Both the position numbers and the translations under genes were made by a program. A stretch of 64,000 nucleotides of DNA from NCBI RefSeq assembly GCF_001752365.1, contig NZ_MEIY01000001.1, forward strand, positions 3,318,272 through 3,382,271, given 5' to 3'. Shown piece by piece: positions 27,422-37,013 of the stretch; the first letter of the stretch is position 1; the number at the start of each line of letters is the position of its first letter. This stretch comes from Marinobacter sp. X15-166B. Its GTDB lineage: Bacteria > Pseudomonadota > Gammaproteobacteria > Pseudomonadales > Oleiphilaceae. The notes below the pieces were generated by a model. The model was not told the DNA's origin. It was given only the letters and a program-made list of their open reading frames with translations, and made no database searches.

Positions 27422-29533
27422 ATGATTACCAGCTTAGGTGTTATCAGCCATATCACGGCGGTGCTGTCATTTTTGCTCCTGGCCGTGCTGATCGTCAGCA
27501 AATACCTGCGACGCAAGGTTGACCGCGCCATTTTGCTGGCCACGGTCATTTCTTTGGTCTGGGCGGGCTCGGTGGTGACCCAGGTCGTCTGGGGGCAGCC
27601 GGGATTTTTCCCGCGCTATTTACTGGAACTGCTGCGGGATGCGGCCTGGATTGGCGTGCTCCTGGTCCTCCTGATCGACGGCGAGCGTACGGTCCATTCC
27701 TCGGACCGCACACCACCTGTGCTTAAAATCATCGCCGCCACAGTGGCTATCTGCCTGCTCTCCTTTGCCCTGCTGGAATACGCATTCGAGTTTTCGGTGC
27801 TGAACGGCAAAGTCAAAGTGGCGGGGCAAATTGCGCTGGCACTGCTGGGACTGTCGCTGGTCGAGCAAATCTGGCGTAACTCCATCAACTTCAATCGTTC
27901 CAGCCTGCGCTATCTGTGCATCGGTATTGCCACGCTGATGGCGTATGACTTTTTCATGTACACCGATGCCCTGCTTTTTGGTCAGGTGTCCGATGCGTTC
28001 TGGGGCGCGCGCGGGTTTGTGAATGCCCTGATTGTCCCGCTGTTTGCGGTGAACATGATCAACACCCGTAAACAGCCGGTGCATTTCCAGCTGTCACGCA
28101 ACGCCATTTTCCACGCAGGTACCCTCATATTCGCCGGCATTTACCTGCTGTTTCTTGCTGCAGGCAGCTATTACGTGCGCGTTATGGGGGGCGAGTGGGG
28201 GGAAGCCCTGCAGGTCCTGCTCATTACCATCTCCATGGCGTTTTTTATCACCCTGATCACCTCCAGACGGGTGCGTTCCCGTTTGATGGTGTTCATCAGC
28301 CGGCATTTTTTTGACTACAAGTACGACTACCGGGAAGAGTGGCTCAAGCTTACCCGCGAACTTGCCGATCTGGGCGACGCCCCCCCATTGCCCGAGCGGG
28401 TGATCAGCATTCTGTCCGGCCTCGTTGAGGGCAATGCCGGCGCTCTCTGGGTCAAAGATGAAACCGGTCATTACCAGTTGCAGTCCGCCATCAACCTCTC
28501 GCTCCCCAAGCACACCGGCATAGATTGTCAGTCTGAACTGATTCAATTTTTTCTCGAACGGGAATGGGTTGTTGATCTGCACGAATACCGGCGCGATCCG
28601 ACCCGGTACAACCTGATGGAAATTCCCGATGCCATTCTCCACACCCCGGACGGTTGGCTCATCATCCCGCTTTACCTTGATAACTCCCTGTACGGCCTGG
28701 CGCTCATCGGCAACCCCTATGCCAAGGTGGAACTCAATTGGGAAAACTTTGACCTTATCCGGGTGGTGGCCCGCCAAATCTGCAATCTGCTGGCGCACGC
28801 CGATTCGCAATCCATGCTTTCCCGGGCCATGCAGTTTGAAGCCGTCAGTCGGGCCAGCGCCTTCATGGTGCATGACCTGAAGACGCTGATCGCCCAGCTC
28901 TCACTGCTCACCCGAAACGCAGCCAAACACCGCCACAACCCTGCGTTTATCGATGACATGATCGAGACCACCGATCATGCGGTACGCAAAATGTCGAATC
29001 TGATCGATCACATCCGCAATCCGGTGGACGACCCCCCGAACACCGAAACAGTGGACATCAATGTCATTGCCCGCAATCTGGTGGAGCATTACGCGTGGAA
29101 AAAGCCCGCCCCCCGCCTGATCGAAACGGCTGAGCCCATCCTCATCCGGGCCGACCCGGACCAACTGAAAAGTGTGCTGGGTCACTTGGTGCAGAATGCC
29201 CAGGACGCCACCCCGCCCGATGGTGAGGTCAGTCTGAGCATGAAAATGTCGGCCGGGTATGTTGTACTCTTCATACAGGACACGGGTTCCGGAATGACCG
29301 AAGAGTTTATCAAGCAGTCACTATTTCAACCTTTCCAGAGCACCAAGGGGCTCACCGGCATGGGGATCGGTGCGTATCAGGCCCGAGAGTACGTGCGCCG
29401 GCTGGGAGGGAATATCGATGTCACCAGCAAGCCGGAAGTGGGGTCTTGTTTCTCCGTGAGGTTGCCCCTGGCGACCCGGCAGACGCCCGCCACCGAACCG
29501 GCAAACGTTGCTTATTCCAACAGCCAGAACTGA
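27422..29533 (+). CDS. prsK: PrsK, XrtA-system histidine kinase
   Basis: Membrane histidine kinase of the XrtA/PEP-CTERM PrsK type, partner of PrsR. The first ~290 residues hold about eight hydrophobic helices, followed by a GAF-like sensor part (about 320-450). The phosphoacceptor region is MVHDLKTLIAQL with His484, then an HATPase domain with the N box (LVQNAQDATPP) and G boxes (DTGSGMTEEF, GMGIGAY). The ATG at 27422 is chosen because the in-frame ATG at 27410 directly abuts its AGG. The signal sensed is unknown. prsR follows after about 100 bases. Confidence 0.93.
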   Translation: MITSLGVISHITAVLSFLLLAVLIVSKYLRRKVDRAILLATVISLVWAGSVVTQVVWGQPGFFPRYLLELLRDAAWIGVLLVLLIDGERTVHSSDRTPPVLKIIAATVAICLLSFALLEYAFEFSVLNGKVKVAGQIALALLGLSLVEQIWRNSINFNRSSLRYLCIGIATLMAYDFFMYTDALLFGQVSDAFWGARGFVNALIVPLFAVNMINTRKQPVHFQLSRNAIFHAGTLIFAGIYLLFLAAGSYYVRVMGGEWGEALQVLLITISMAFFITLITSRRVRSRLMVFISRHFFDYKYDYREEWLKLTRELADLGDAPPLPERVISILSGLVEGNAGALWVKDETGHYQLQSAINLSLPKHTGIDCQSELIQFFLEREWVVDLHEYRRDPTRYNLMEIPDAILHTPDGWLIIPLYLDNSLYGLALIGNPYAKVELNWENFDLIRVVARQICNLLAHADSQSMLSRAMQFEAVSRASAFMVHDLKTLIAQLSLLTRNAAKHRHNPAFIDDMIETTDHAVRKMSNLIDHIRNPVDDPPNTETVDINVIARNLVEHYAWKKPAPRLIETAEPILIRADPDQLKSVLGHLVQNAQDATPPDGEVSLSMKMSAGYVVLFIQDTGSGMTEEFIKQSLFQPFQSTKGLTGMGIGAYQAREYVRRLGGNIDVTSKPEVGSCFSVRLPLATRQTPATEPANVAYSNSQN

Positions 29534-29639
29534 GCAGATACGCGGCCCCCACCGCGTCGTGGCCCGCTTACGGGATTGCAATATCCCCGTTTTCGGTTAA
29601 AGATTATCCATGTAGGCTTCACGATAAAAAGGATTTGTA

Positions 29640-31010
29640 GTGATTGCAGCTAAACGACTTCTCATCGTTGAAGATGACCCGGGACTCCAGAGCCAGATTC
29701 GCTGGTGTTTCAGCGACGAGCTGGAAGTGTCGGTGGCGAGCGACAGGGACAGCGCGCTTACCGCTTTGCGCCGGTTGGAACCCGACGTGGTAACCCTTGA
29801 TCTGGGACTCCCGCCCGACCCGGGTGGCTCCAGTGAAGGGTTCGCCCTGCTTGAAGACATTCTCCGACTGGCCCCCAGCACCAAGGTCATCGTGGTCACC
29901 GGGCGTGAAGACAAAGAAAACGCCGTCAAAGCAATTGGTATGGGGGCCAGCGACTTTTACCAGAAGCCACTGGATGCCGACATCCTCACCTTCGTGGTTA
30001 ACCGGGGCTTCCGCCTGGCGGAACTGGAACGTGAAAACCGGGAGCTCTCCCGTCACCGCAACGGCACCACCATCAAAGGCATCATTGCAGCCAGTCCCCA
30101 GATGCTCGGTATTTGCCGCACTCTGGAAAAAGTCGCACCCACCGACGTCACCACCTTGATCGCCGGTGAGACCGGCACCGGTAAAGAATTGCTCGCCAGA
30201 GCATTGCATGATCTGAGCCCCCGTGCTGACCGAACCTTTGCTGCCATCAACTGCGCCGCAATCCCCGAAAACCTGCTGGAAAGCGAACTCTTCGGGTATG
30301 AGAAAGGGGCGTTCACCGGAGCGACGCAAAGCAAAAAAGGCAAGATCGAAAGCGCGAATGGCGGCACGCTGTTTCTGGACGAAATCGGCGATATGCCCAT
30401 GGCCTTGCAGGCCAAGTTGCTGCGTTTTTTACAGGAGCGGGTGATCGATCGCGTGGGCAGCGTCGAACCTGTCCCAGTGGATGTGCGCGTGGTGTGCGCA
30501 ACCCATCGGGACGTGCACCAACTGATTGAGCGCGGCGACTTCCGCGAAGATCTTTACTACCGGATCAGCGAAATCACCCTGGACGTGCCACCGTTGCGGG
30601 AGCGGGACGGCGATTGCCTGGTCATTGCCCAATCCCTGCTGAAAACTCTCGGCAAACAGCTGGATCGCCACCAGCTGGCATTTTCCGAAGACGCCGTACG
30701 AGCCATCAACCGTTACAACTGGCCCGGTAACGTCCGCGAAATGATCAATAAAATAAAGCGCGCGACCATCATGGCCGACGGCAAGCGGGTCACCGCAGCC
30801 GACCTGGAGCTGGCCTGCGACGGTGACGCGACCGACAATCATCTGAACCTTCGGCAAGTGCGGGAAAATGCAGAAAAACACGCCATTATCCAGGCACTTC
30901 AAGCGAGCGATTTCAACATGGCGCAGACCGCCCGAAGACTGGGGATTACCCGCCCCACGCTCTACAACCTGACGGACAAATACAAGATAGACGCGTCTGC
31001 AGAAGCCTGA
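29640..31010 (+). CDS. prsR: PrsR, XrtA-system sigma54-dependent response regulator
   Basis: NtrC-type activator paired with PrsK; in XrtA systems it is thought to drive sigma54 promoters of PEP-CTERM and polysaccharide genes. The receiver domain has Asp54 as phosphoacceptor (VVTLDLGLPP). The AAA+ domain has Walker A GETGTGKE at 176-183 and the sigma54 contact loop GAFTGA at 223-228. A C-terminal Fis-type helix-turn-helix ends the protein (ARRLGITRPTLYNL). The start is GTG at 29640. I found no convincing -24/-12 sigma54 element in the intergenic spaces of this window. Confidence 0.94.
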   Translation: MIAAKRLLIVEDDPGLQSQIRWCFSDELEVSVASDRDSALTALRRLEPDVVTLDLGLPPDPGGSSEGFALLEDILRLAPSTKVIVVTGREDKENAVKAIGMGASDFYQKPLDADILTFVVNRGFRLAELERENRELSRHRNGTTIKGIIAASPQMLGICRTLEKVAPTDVTTLIAGETGTGKELLARALHDLSPRADRTFAAINCAAIPENLLESELFGYEKGAFTGATQSKKGKIESANGGTLFLDEIGDMPMALQAKLLRFLQERVIDRVGSVEPVPVDVRVVCATHRDVHQLIERGDFREDLYYRISEITLDVPPLRERDGDCLVIAQSLLKTLGKQLDRHQLAFSEDAVRAINRYNWPGNVREMINKIKRATIMADGKRVTAADLELACDGDATDNHLNLRQVRENAEKHAIIQALQASDFNMAQTARRLGITRPTLYNLTDKYKIDASAEA

Positions 31011-31045
31011 ACTGCACCGACAGCGTCTGGCAGGAAGCCCGACCC

Positions 31046-33775
31046 ATGAGCAGGAATAGGTACGACATGAAAACAAGAAAAGCCTTCACCAAACGGTTCC
31101 CTTTAGCCCGTGCCAGTCTGTTATCCATTGCGATTACGATGGCTACGGTCGGCTGCGGCGAAGAAAGCACCCAGAATCAGGAAGATGTGCAGTACCTGAG
31201 CCATCTGGATCAGTCACGTTTTTTCCAGCGTCAGGGCGAACTCCGAGCCAGCACGGTAGAGGCCCGGAGTGCCATCGAATTGCAGGCCGGTGAACCCGCG
31301 CCTTATTTCATCCTCGTAGAAAACCTCATCACTGCGGGAGACGGGATTAACGCCGAGCATCAACTCGATGAACTCGCAACACTGCTGGAATCGGCAGACC
31401 CCAGCAGAGATTCCCTGAACCGGATTGTTCTCCTGCGTGCCGAAGCCCTGCGCATTCAACGGGAGTATGACCGGGTCCTGGCGACCCTGACCGATCTGGA
31501 CGAACCCTCTTCCACTCAGGCCCTCGACGCGGAATTGCTGAAAGGCCGGGTTTTGCTGGAGACCAACCGGATTGCTGACGCCCGCAAGGCGTTTGAACAG
31601 GCCCATGGGCTGGCTCCGGATGCGGTTCTGCCGCTGATCGGTTTGTCCCGAACCGCCTTCGCGGACAACGATCTGGCACTTACCCGGGAGTACATCAAGA
31701 AAGCAGAAGAACTGGACGGCCAAACCCCGGCCCTGTGGCTGTGGAAAGCGCAGTTCGCCCAGGCGACTCAAGACTGGGCGACCGCAGAAAGCGCCTATAT
31801 CCGGGCGCTGGAAGATATCGGTCAGTATGACGTAATGACCTTCCAGAAATATGAAACCATCTCGGCCCTGATTAACGTATTGCGGGCTCAGAACAAATCC
31901 GGTGAAGCCTTCGTCTACGAAGAGATCCTCGCCAAATCCGCACCTGGCAACATCAAAAGCAATCTCGAAGCGGCCCAGGAGGCCTTCAATAAAGGGGATA
32001 TGGACGCCGCAGGGCATTATCTCGAAGGTGTGTTGAGACAAGCACCGAGCCATGAAAAAAGCGCCCTGCTGCTTGGTCTGGTTCGTTTCCGCCAGGGCCG
32101 CGTCGAAGAGGCCGAGCGGCTCCTTTCTTACGTGGTTAACCAGGGCAGCGATGCGCTGCAAGCCAGCAAACTGCTGGCGGCAACCAAAATACAGATGCAA
32201 GACCCCGAAGGTGCTCGTGAGCTACTGGAAAACCTGGATGAAAAGCAATCCGATCCGGAAATTCTTGCGCTTACGGGCATCGCCGCCCTCGCCAGTGGGG
32301 ATACCCACGTGGGCGAAACCTTTATTGAGCGTGCGTTAGAGCTCAACCCGGACAACCAGAGCCTACGGTTACGGTACGCAAATTACTTCGCACGCCAGGG
32401 CGATCATGACCGGGCCATCGCCTTAGCCGAACAAGTGATGAACGCAAATCCGACGGCCAATCAGGCCCGATTGCTGATCATTCGCTCCCATATGGCGGCG
32501 GGCAATACCGCTGCCGCGGCGGAGACCGCCAATGCCTGGATAAAAGAACAACCTGACAACGCCTCTGCCCTGCTGATTCGCGGCCAACTTGCCGCGCAAA
32601 CCGGCAACCTGGATGAGGCGCGGCAATACTTTAACCAGGCTGCCACCCAATCGCCCGACAGCGCCGGCCCCAAGATTGCGCTGGGCGCCCTCGCCCGCAG
32701 CCAGGGCAACCAGGAAGAGGCGTTAAAACTGTTCCGGCAAGCCGTGACCCTCGAACCCAATAACCGACAAGCCCTGCAAAATCTCGCAACGTCTCAGGAG
32801 CGCGAAGAATCGCTGGTGTTCATGCGCGAAGTGCTGGCCAAACAGCCCGATGCGATTGGGCCAAAACTGGTGTTACTGGAAGCGGCTCTGGAAGCCGGTG
32901 ACACCCCTCAGGCCGATCAGCTCAGCGCTGATCTGCTTGAGCGCCGCAGTGAGAGTGCGCCGGCTCAAGCGGCCCCGGTTGTCGAGTCGTTATACAAAGG
33001 GGTTGCTGAGAATTTCCTGAAAGCCGGTGAACTGGACAAGGCCGCGGCGCTGTTAAACCGTGGCCGGGTATTGTTTCCAGAGAATGAAGATATTGCCCTG
33101 CAATCCGCACTGATCAGTTTCCACAAGAATGACGAACACGCCGCCCGGGAAATCATTCAGGAAGCCAAACAAATGCACCCTGCATCCGCTCGCCCCTATA
33201 TTACTGAAGCGAGTTATCGCACCAGCCAGGGCAGACACGAAGACGCCGCCGAGCTCTTCCGGCAGGCGCTGGGCAAGCAGGATTCGGTAGCCACGGTACT
33301 GGCCTACTCCCGGGCCCTGCAAAATTCCGATCAATCCGACAAAGCCATATCGGTACTCGAGGACGCAGCCACCCGCTTCCCGGAACGCCCTGAAGTGGCC
33401 TTGCCACTGGCCCTTCTTTATCAAAGCAACAATCAGCCGGAAAAAGCATCCGACGTCTACGAGCGCATCATTGAGGCAGCACCCAACAACGTTGTGGCGT
33501 TGAACAATCTGGCCTGGCTGCGCCACGAGAACAAAGACGACCGGGCCCTGAAGCTGGCAGAAAGAGCTTATCAACTGAGCCCGAAATCCGCTGCGGTCAC
33601 CGATACCTATGGCTGGATACTGCTTGCCTCGGGCCATGTTCAGAAAAGTGTGGAGATACTCGAGCAAGCCCTGCAACTGCAACCGGACGCGAAGGACATT
33701 GCCAACCACCTGGCTGAAGCCTATAAAGCCAACGGCCAGGAAGCTGAGGCACGTCAGGTACTTGAAAAACTGTAA
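31046..33775 (+). CDS. prsT: PrsT, XrtA-system TPR lipoprotein
   Basis: Large tetratricopeptide-repeat protein of the PrsT family, always linked to XrtA exopolysaccharide loci and probably a periplasmic scaffold for export. A lipoprotein signal ends in the lipobox TVGC, followed by about 20 helical TPR-type repeats filling the 909 residues. The ATG at 31046 has GGAAG eight bases upstream. An ATG at 31067 with AGGT upstream is also possible and would give a shorter signal peptide. It is third in the prsK-prsR-prsT run. Confidence 0.92.
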   Translation: MSRNRYDMKTRKAFTKRFPLARASLLSIAITMATVGCGEESTQNQEDVQYLSHLDQSRFFQRQGELRASTVEARSAIELQAGEPAPYFILVENLITAGDGINAEHQLDELATLLESADPSRDSLNRIVLLRAEALRIQREYDRVLATLTDLDEPSSTQALDAELLKGRVLLETNRIADARKAFEQAHGLAPDAVLPLIGLSRTAFADNDLALTREYIKKAEELDGQTPALWLWKAQFAQATQDWATAESAYIRALEDIGQYDVMTFQKYETISALINVLRAQNKSGEAFVYEEILAKSAPGNIKSNLEAAQEAFNKGDMDAAGHYLEGVLRQAPSHEKSALLLGLVRFRQGRVEEAERLLSYVVNQGSDALQASKLLAATKIQMQDPEGARELLENLDEKQSDPEILALTGIAALASGDTHVGETFIERALELNPDNQSLRLRYANYFARQGDHDRAIALAEQVMNANPTANQARLLIIRSHMAAGNTAAAAETANAWIKEQPDNASALLIRGQLAAQTGNLDEARQYFNQAATQSPDSAGPKIALGALARSQGNQEEALKLFRQAVTLEPNNRQALQNLATSQEREESLVFMREVLAKQPDAIGPKLVLLEAALEAGDTPQADQLSADLLERRSESAPAQAAPVVESLYKGVAENFLKAGELDKAAALLNRGRVLFPENEDIALQSALISFHKNDEHAAREIIQEAKQMHPASARPYITEASYRTSQGRHEDAAELFRQALGKQDSVATVLAYSRALQNSDQSDKAISVLEDAATRFPERPEVALPLALLYQSNNQPEKASDVYERIIEAAPNNVVALNNLAWLRHENKDDRALKLAERAYQLSPKSAAVTDTYGWILLASGHVQKSVEILEQALQLQPDAKDIANHLAEAYKANGQEAEARQVLEKL

Positions 33776-33800
33776 CAAGCTTTCATCCATGCTTAAAACA

Positions 33801-33841
33801 CCGCAGCCTTACTCCGAAAAGTTCCAAGGGTAAGGTTGCGG
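33801..33841 (+). repeat. 12-base-pair hairpin between prsT and the PA14 lipoprotein gene
   Basis: CCGCAGCCTTAC (33801-33812) pairs with GTAAGGTTGCGG (33830-33841) through 12 pairs including one G-U, with a 17-base loop. It starts about 25 bases after the prsT stop. No T-run follows, so it could be a 3' stabiliser, a partial (Rho-type) stop signal or a binding site. Confidence 0.5.
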
Positions 33842-33966
33842 CGACCAACTCGCCCCATGCTATTCTTGCTCCGCTTTTCCATCTTGACACCGAGCTGGTT
33901 TGCGCTCCACTTGCCCTCGCTGCGCTGGTGGACTCTCACCACACCAGCGCAAGACAATGGAGTTTT

Positions 33967-35424
33967 ATGAAGCTTGGATTATTGGGTAAAACGTTCAGCC
34001 TCTCCGGCGCGCTTATCATCATCAGCGGCTGCCAAAGTTTTGGAGCATTCGATCCGAACACCCTACCCCCCTCGGCGGTGGTGCCGACCGTCAGTGAGCC
34101 CGGCACGGTCGAGTTGCGTTTTTTTGACAACATTGCGGGCTCTTCCGTCAGTAACCTGACCCGCAGCGCGAGATTCCCCGACAACCCCAGTCGCATTGTG
34201 GTCCTGACATCTCTGGAGACGCGCGACACTCAACTCGACCATTACGGGGCCCTGGCACGGGGGTTCATACAGCCGCCCGCCACCGGTCGCTACCGTTTCT
34301 ACGTGAGTGGTGACGACCAGGTGGAACTTTGGCTCAGCCCCTCGGCTCAACCGGCAGACGTCACACTGATTGCCACTGCCCCAGGCTTCACCGAGCCCTA
34401 TCAATACGACAAGTACAGCTCCCAAACCTCGCCTTACCAGAGCCTCGACGCCAACAACCGCTATTACTTTGAGGTGCGTCATAAAGAAAGCACCGGCATG
34501 AGCCACTTCAGCGTTGCCTGGGAAGGTGCCGGTTATGCACGAACGGTGGTAGGACGCAGCGCGATAGCAAGCTGGTCACCGGCGGTGTCAGGCGATTCCA
34601 CCAGTGAACTCACCCCTGAAGCATATCCCATCGGCTACAACGCCGGCTTTGTGGACGGCAGCGAAGGCTTCCCGTTTAACGCCACATACTCTCGTCAGGA
34701 TCTCGACCGGGCAGCCTACGCTCAGGGCTATCGCATCGGCTTTGTGGATGGCAGCGAAGATTTTCCGTTTGACGCTTCGTATCCACCCCTCGATCAGGAC
34801 CGGGACGGCCTGTACGACACCTGGGAAACGCTCCACGGACTCGACCCCGCGGATCTATACGATGCCCGCACAGATCCCGACGGGGACCTGCTGTCGGCGG
34901 CCGACGAGTTTTTCATCGGTACCCATGAAAACAACCCGGACACCGATGGCGACCGCATACCTGACGGTGTCGAAGTTGCCGTGGACCTCAATCCACTCGA
35001 CCGTTCGGATGCTGCCCGGGATATGGACGGGGATGGTTATTCCAGCCTGGAAGAGTATCTGGCGGGCACCAACAGCAATGATGCCACCAGCGCTCCTGAC
35101 ATCCCGTCAGACCCAGAGAGCAGGCCGGCACCTCCGGACGGTTCGGAGAACCCGGCCAATACGGGCTCAGCGTCACTGTCGTGGGCAAGACCGGAACACC
35201 GGCTGGACGGCACGGCCATCTCGGTGAGAGAGATAGAGCATTACAAGATTCACTACGGCCAGGACCGGCGTAGCATGAACAACACCGTCACAGTAAGCGG
35301 CACTGAAACCTCCTACGTCGTGCGCAACCTGTCACCGGGGATCTGGTACTTCACCGTGACGGTGTTCGATCGAGAAGGCCGTGCCAGTCCTCCGTCGGAC
35401 GTTGTATCGAAAAGAATTCAGTGA
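33967..35424 (+). CDS. PA14/calcium-repeat/fibronectin III lipoprotein
   Basis: Secreted lipoprotein of 485 residues, function unassigned. The signal ends in the lipobox IISGC. A PA14-like beta domain (about residues 45-200, with GRYRFYVSGDDQVELWL) is typical of carbohydrate binding. Two near-identical GFVDGSE units follow (about 220-275), then TSP3/EF-hand-like calcium repeats rich in DxDxDG (about 275-385) and a C-terminal fibronectin III domain. The ATG at 33967 has GGAG four bases upstream; an in-frame ATG at 33928 would bury the signal. Its end overlaps the converging exosortase gene by seven bases. There is no PEP-CTERM tail. It may bind the exopolysaccharide, by inference. Confidence 0.85.
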   Translation: MKLGLLGKTFSLSGALIIISGCQSFGAFDPNTLPPSAVVPTVSEPGTVELRFFDNIAGSSVSNLTRSARFPDNPSRIVVLTSLETRDTQLDHYGALARGFIQPPATGRYRFYVSGDDQVELWLSPSAQPADVTLIATAPGFTEPYQYDKYSSQTSPYQSLDANNRYYFEVRHKESTGMSHFSVAWEGAGYARTVVGRSAIASWSPAVSGDSTSELTPEAYPIGYNAGFVDGSEGFPFNATYSRQDLDRAAYAQGYRIGFVDGSEDFPFDASYPPLDQDRDGLYDTWETLHGLDPADLYDARTDPDGDLLSAADEFFIGTHENNPDTDGDRIPDGVEVAVDLNPLDRSDAARDMDGDGYSSLEEYLAGTNSNDATSAPDIPSDPESRPAPPDGSENPANTGSASLSWARPEHRLDGTAISVREIEHYKIHYGQDRRSMNNTVTVSGTETSYVVRNLSPGIWYFTVTVFDREGRASPPSDVVSKRIQ

Positions 35425-36986
35425 GCCAATAAGGGTTCAGGGTGTGCATAAAGTCGGTCCAGATAAATTTCCACCGACTTTTTAATGGCCGGCGCATAAG
35501 TCGCCAGCGCAGCCTGACCGTTACAGTCCTCACAGCGCAAGCCAACAACCAGTACAGAGGCGTCCGAGCGGGCATTGAAAATGCCGTGCAATTGAGCGAA
35601 CTTCGCCTGCAATTCGTTGGTTTCCCAACGTCCTTCCACGTAATAGCCGTACACGAGGTACAGGTTCTCGTCGCCGCCCCGTTGCTTAAGGGTCAATCCC
35701 GCCAGAGTATCCCCGTCCCCGGTGGGCAGAATGATCGTTTGCTGCAGCAACAACTCCCGTGAGTCGTACAACCGGTTGCCATACTGCACCACTTCTCCCC
35801 CCGGCCGCTGAAAGTCATAGCTGTACAGACCGACAAATAATTCCTCTGGCGGACGCTCCCCGTCCGCGTCAATGGAGGCTCTCAACGCAAAGGACTCCGC
35901 CAATGCCCGGTCAGGCTTGCGGATGCCCGGCTGCCAGCCGGCCAGATGTTTGCGGAACAAAGGGAGCCATTCCGCTGTATCCACGACCGCAATATCATGG
36001 GGCCGATTCTTTACCGCCACGCTCATGGATGAGTTTGCATAGCTGCTCCACGAAGCAGCAGCCAGCACCGTACCCACGGTCAAGGTCACCATGGCGCCCA
36101 CCGCAGCAGCGGTGGAGGAAGTTTCGTGAACAGACGGTGGTGCGGACACTGGCCGGTCTTTGTTCTCCAGCCAGCGGGCGAAGAAAAACAAGGGCACCAA
36201 CGTGGCCGCGAAAACCCACCAGCCAAAATAGTCATGCTCGGGAATCAGGGATGAAGTCATGTTGGACTCGTAACCCACATAAATAATGACAAATACGCGG
36301 ATCCAGTTCGCAAACAACGCCAGAGCAACCGCTACAAGGGCCAGAATGATACGGTTGCGCAGACGGTGCAGGTTCAGCTCCCCATAGAGCACCGCCAGGG
36401 TTAACCCCACTAAAAAGTACCTCAACCCTGAACATCCGTGGGCGATCTCAAACGCACCTACCCCCGGGAAATAGACAAACACGCCCTCAACGAAAAACTC
36501 GATGTTCAGGAAAGACAACCAGAACTGGTTGATGGTGACGGTGATGATCTGAAGTGGCCAGGACAGATAGTCCCAAAATGGCAGGGCAAACACCAACAAA
36601 CCGATCGGTATGAAAAACGGCAAGGTCTGGCGCCAGCCCCAGATTACCAGCAGCCCGGCAAGGAGCAAGGGCACGAGGGCGACTTGCTGAAAGGCCTCGA
36701 TCAGCAATACCGTCCCGGTAAAATACAGCACTGCGGCGGCCAGGAAGGCCAGCACCCAACCTGCATTGAACCCCAACGCGGGGCGCAACTGGCGCCACTT
36801 GGACACCGTCAGGTAAAGGCACACCGCCAGTATCAACAGCCCGTGGGAATAGGCTTCGTCAAACTTCAACCATCGCTGCACCAGCCCGTCCAGGGTGGGC
36901 CAGACGGCCACCATCAACACAGCCAGCAAGCCAAGAGGGACGAATAACCGCAACGTTGTTCTGGTGATGAAACGCTCCATGTTCAT
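35418..36986 (-). CDS. xrtA: Exosortase A (XrtA) fused to EpsI domain
   Basis: Integral-membrane cysteine protease/transpeptidase that recognises PEP-CTERM sorting signals. About eight helices span residues 10-275. The active-site triad is visible: Cys185 (AHGCSGLRY), Arg230 (NWIRVF) and His251 (PEHDYFGWW). After one more helix (about 300-320), a periplasmic EpsI/DUF3485 domain fills the C-terminus; this fusion is typical of XrtA. The ATG at 36986 has AGGT about 11 bases upstream; the GTG at 36995 is too close to that site. It follows a GNAT-fold gene on the same strand. No PEP-CTERM substrate is coded in the window. Confidence 0.94.
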   Translation of the reverse strand: MNMERFITRTTLRLFVPLGLLAVLMVAVWPTLDGLVQRWLKFDEAYSHGLLILAVCLYLTVSKWRQLRPALGFNAGWVLAFLAAAVLYFTGTVLLIEAFQQVALVPLLLAGLLVIWGWRQTLPFFIPIGLLVFALPFWDYLSWPLQIITVTINQFWLSFLNIEFFVEGVFVYFPGVGAFEIAHGCSGLRYFLVGLTLAVLYGELNLHRLRNRIILALVAVALALFANWIRVFVIIYVGYESNMTSSLIPEHDYFGWWVFAATLVPLFFFARWLENKDRPVSAPPSVHETSSTAAAVGAMVTLTVGTVLAAASWSSYANSSMSVAVKNRPHDIAVVDTAEWLPLFRKHLAGWQPGIRKPDRALAESFALRASIDADGERPPEELFVGLYSYDFQRPGGEVVQYGNRLYDSRELLLQQTIILPTGDGDTLAGLTLKQRGGDENLYLVYGYYVEGRWETNELQAKFAQLHGIFNARSDASVLVVGLRCEDCNGQAALATYAPAIKKSVEIYLDRLYAHPEPLLAH

Positions 36987-37013
36987 TATGATCACTTACC
37001 TGATTGGCGTCCG

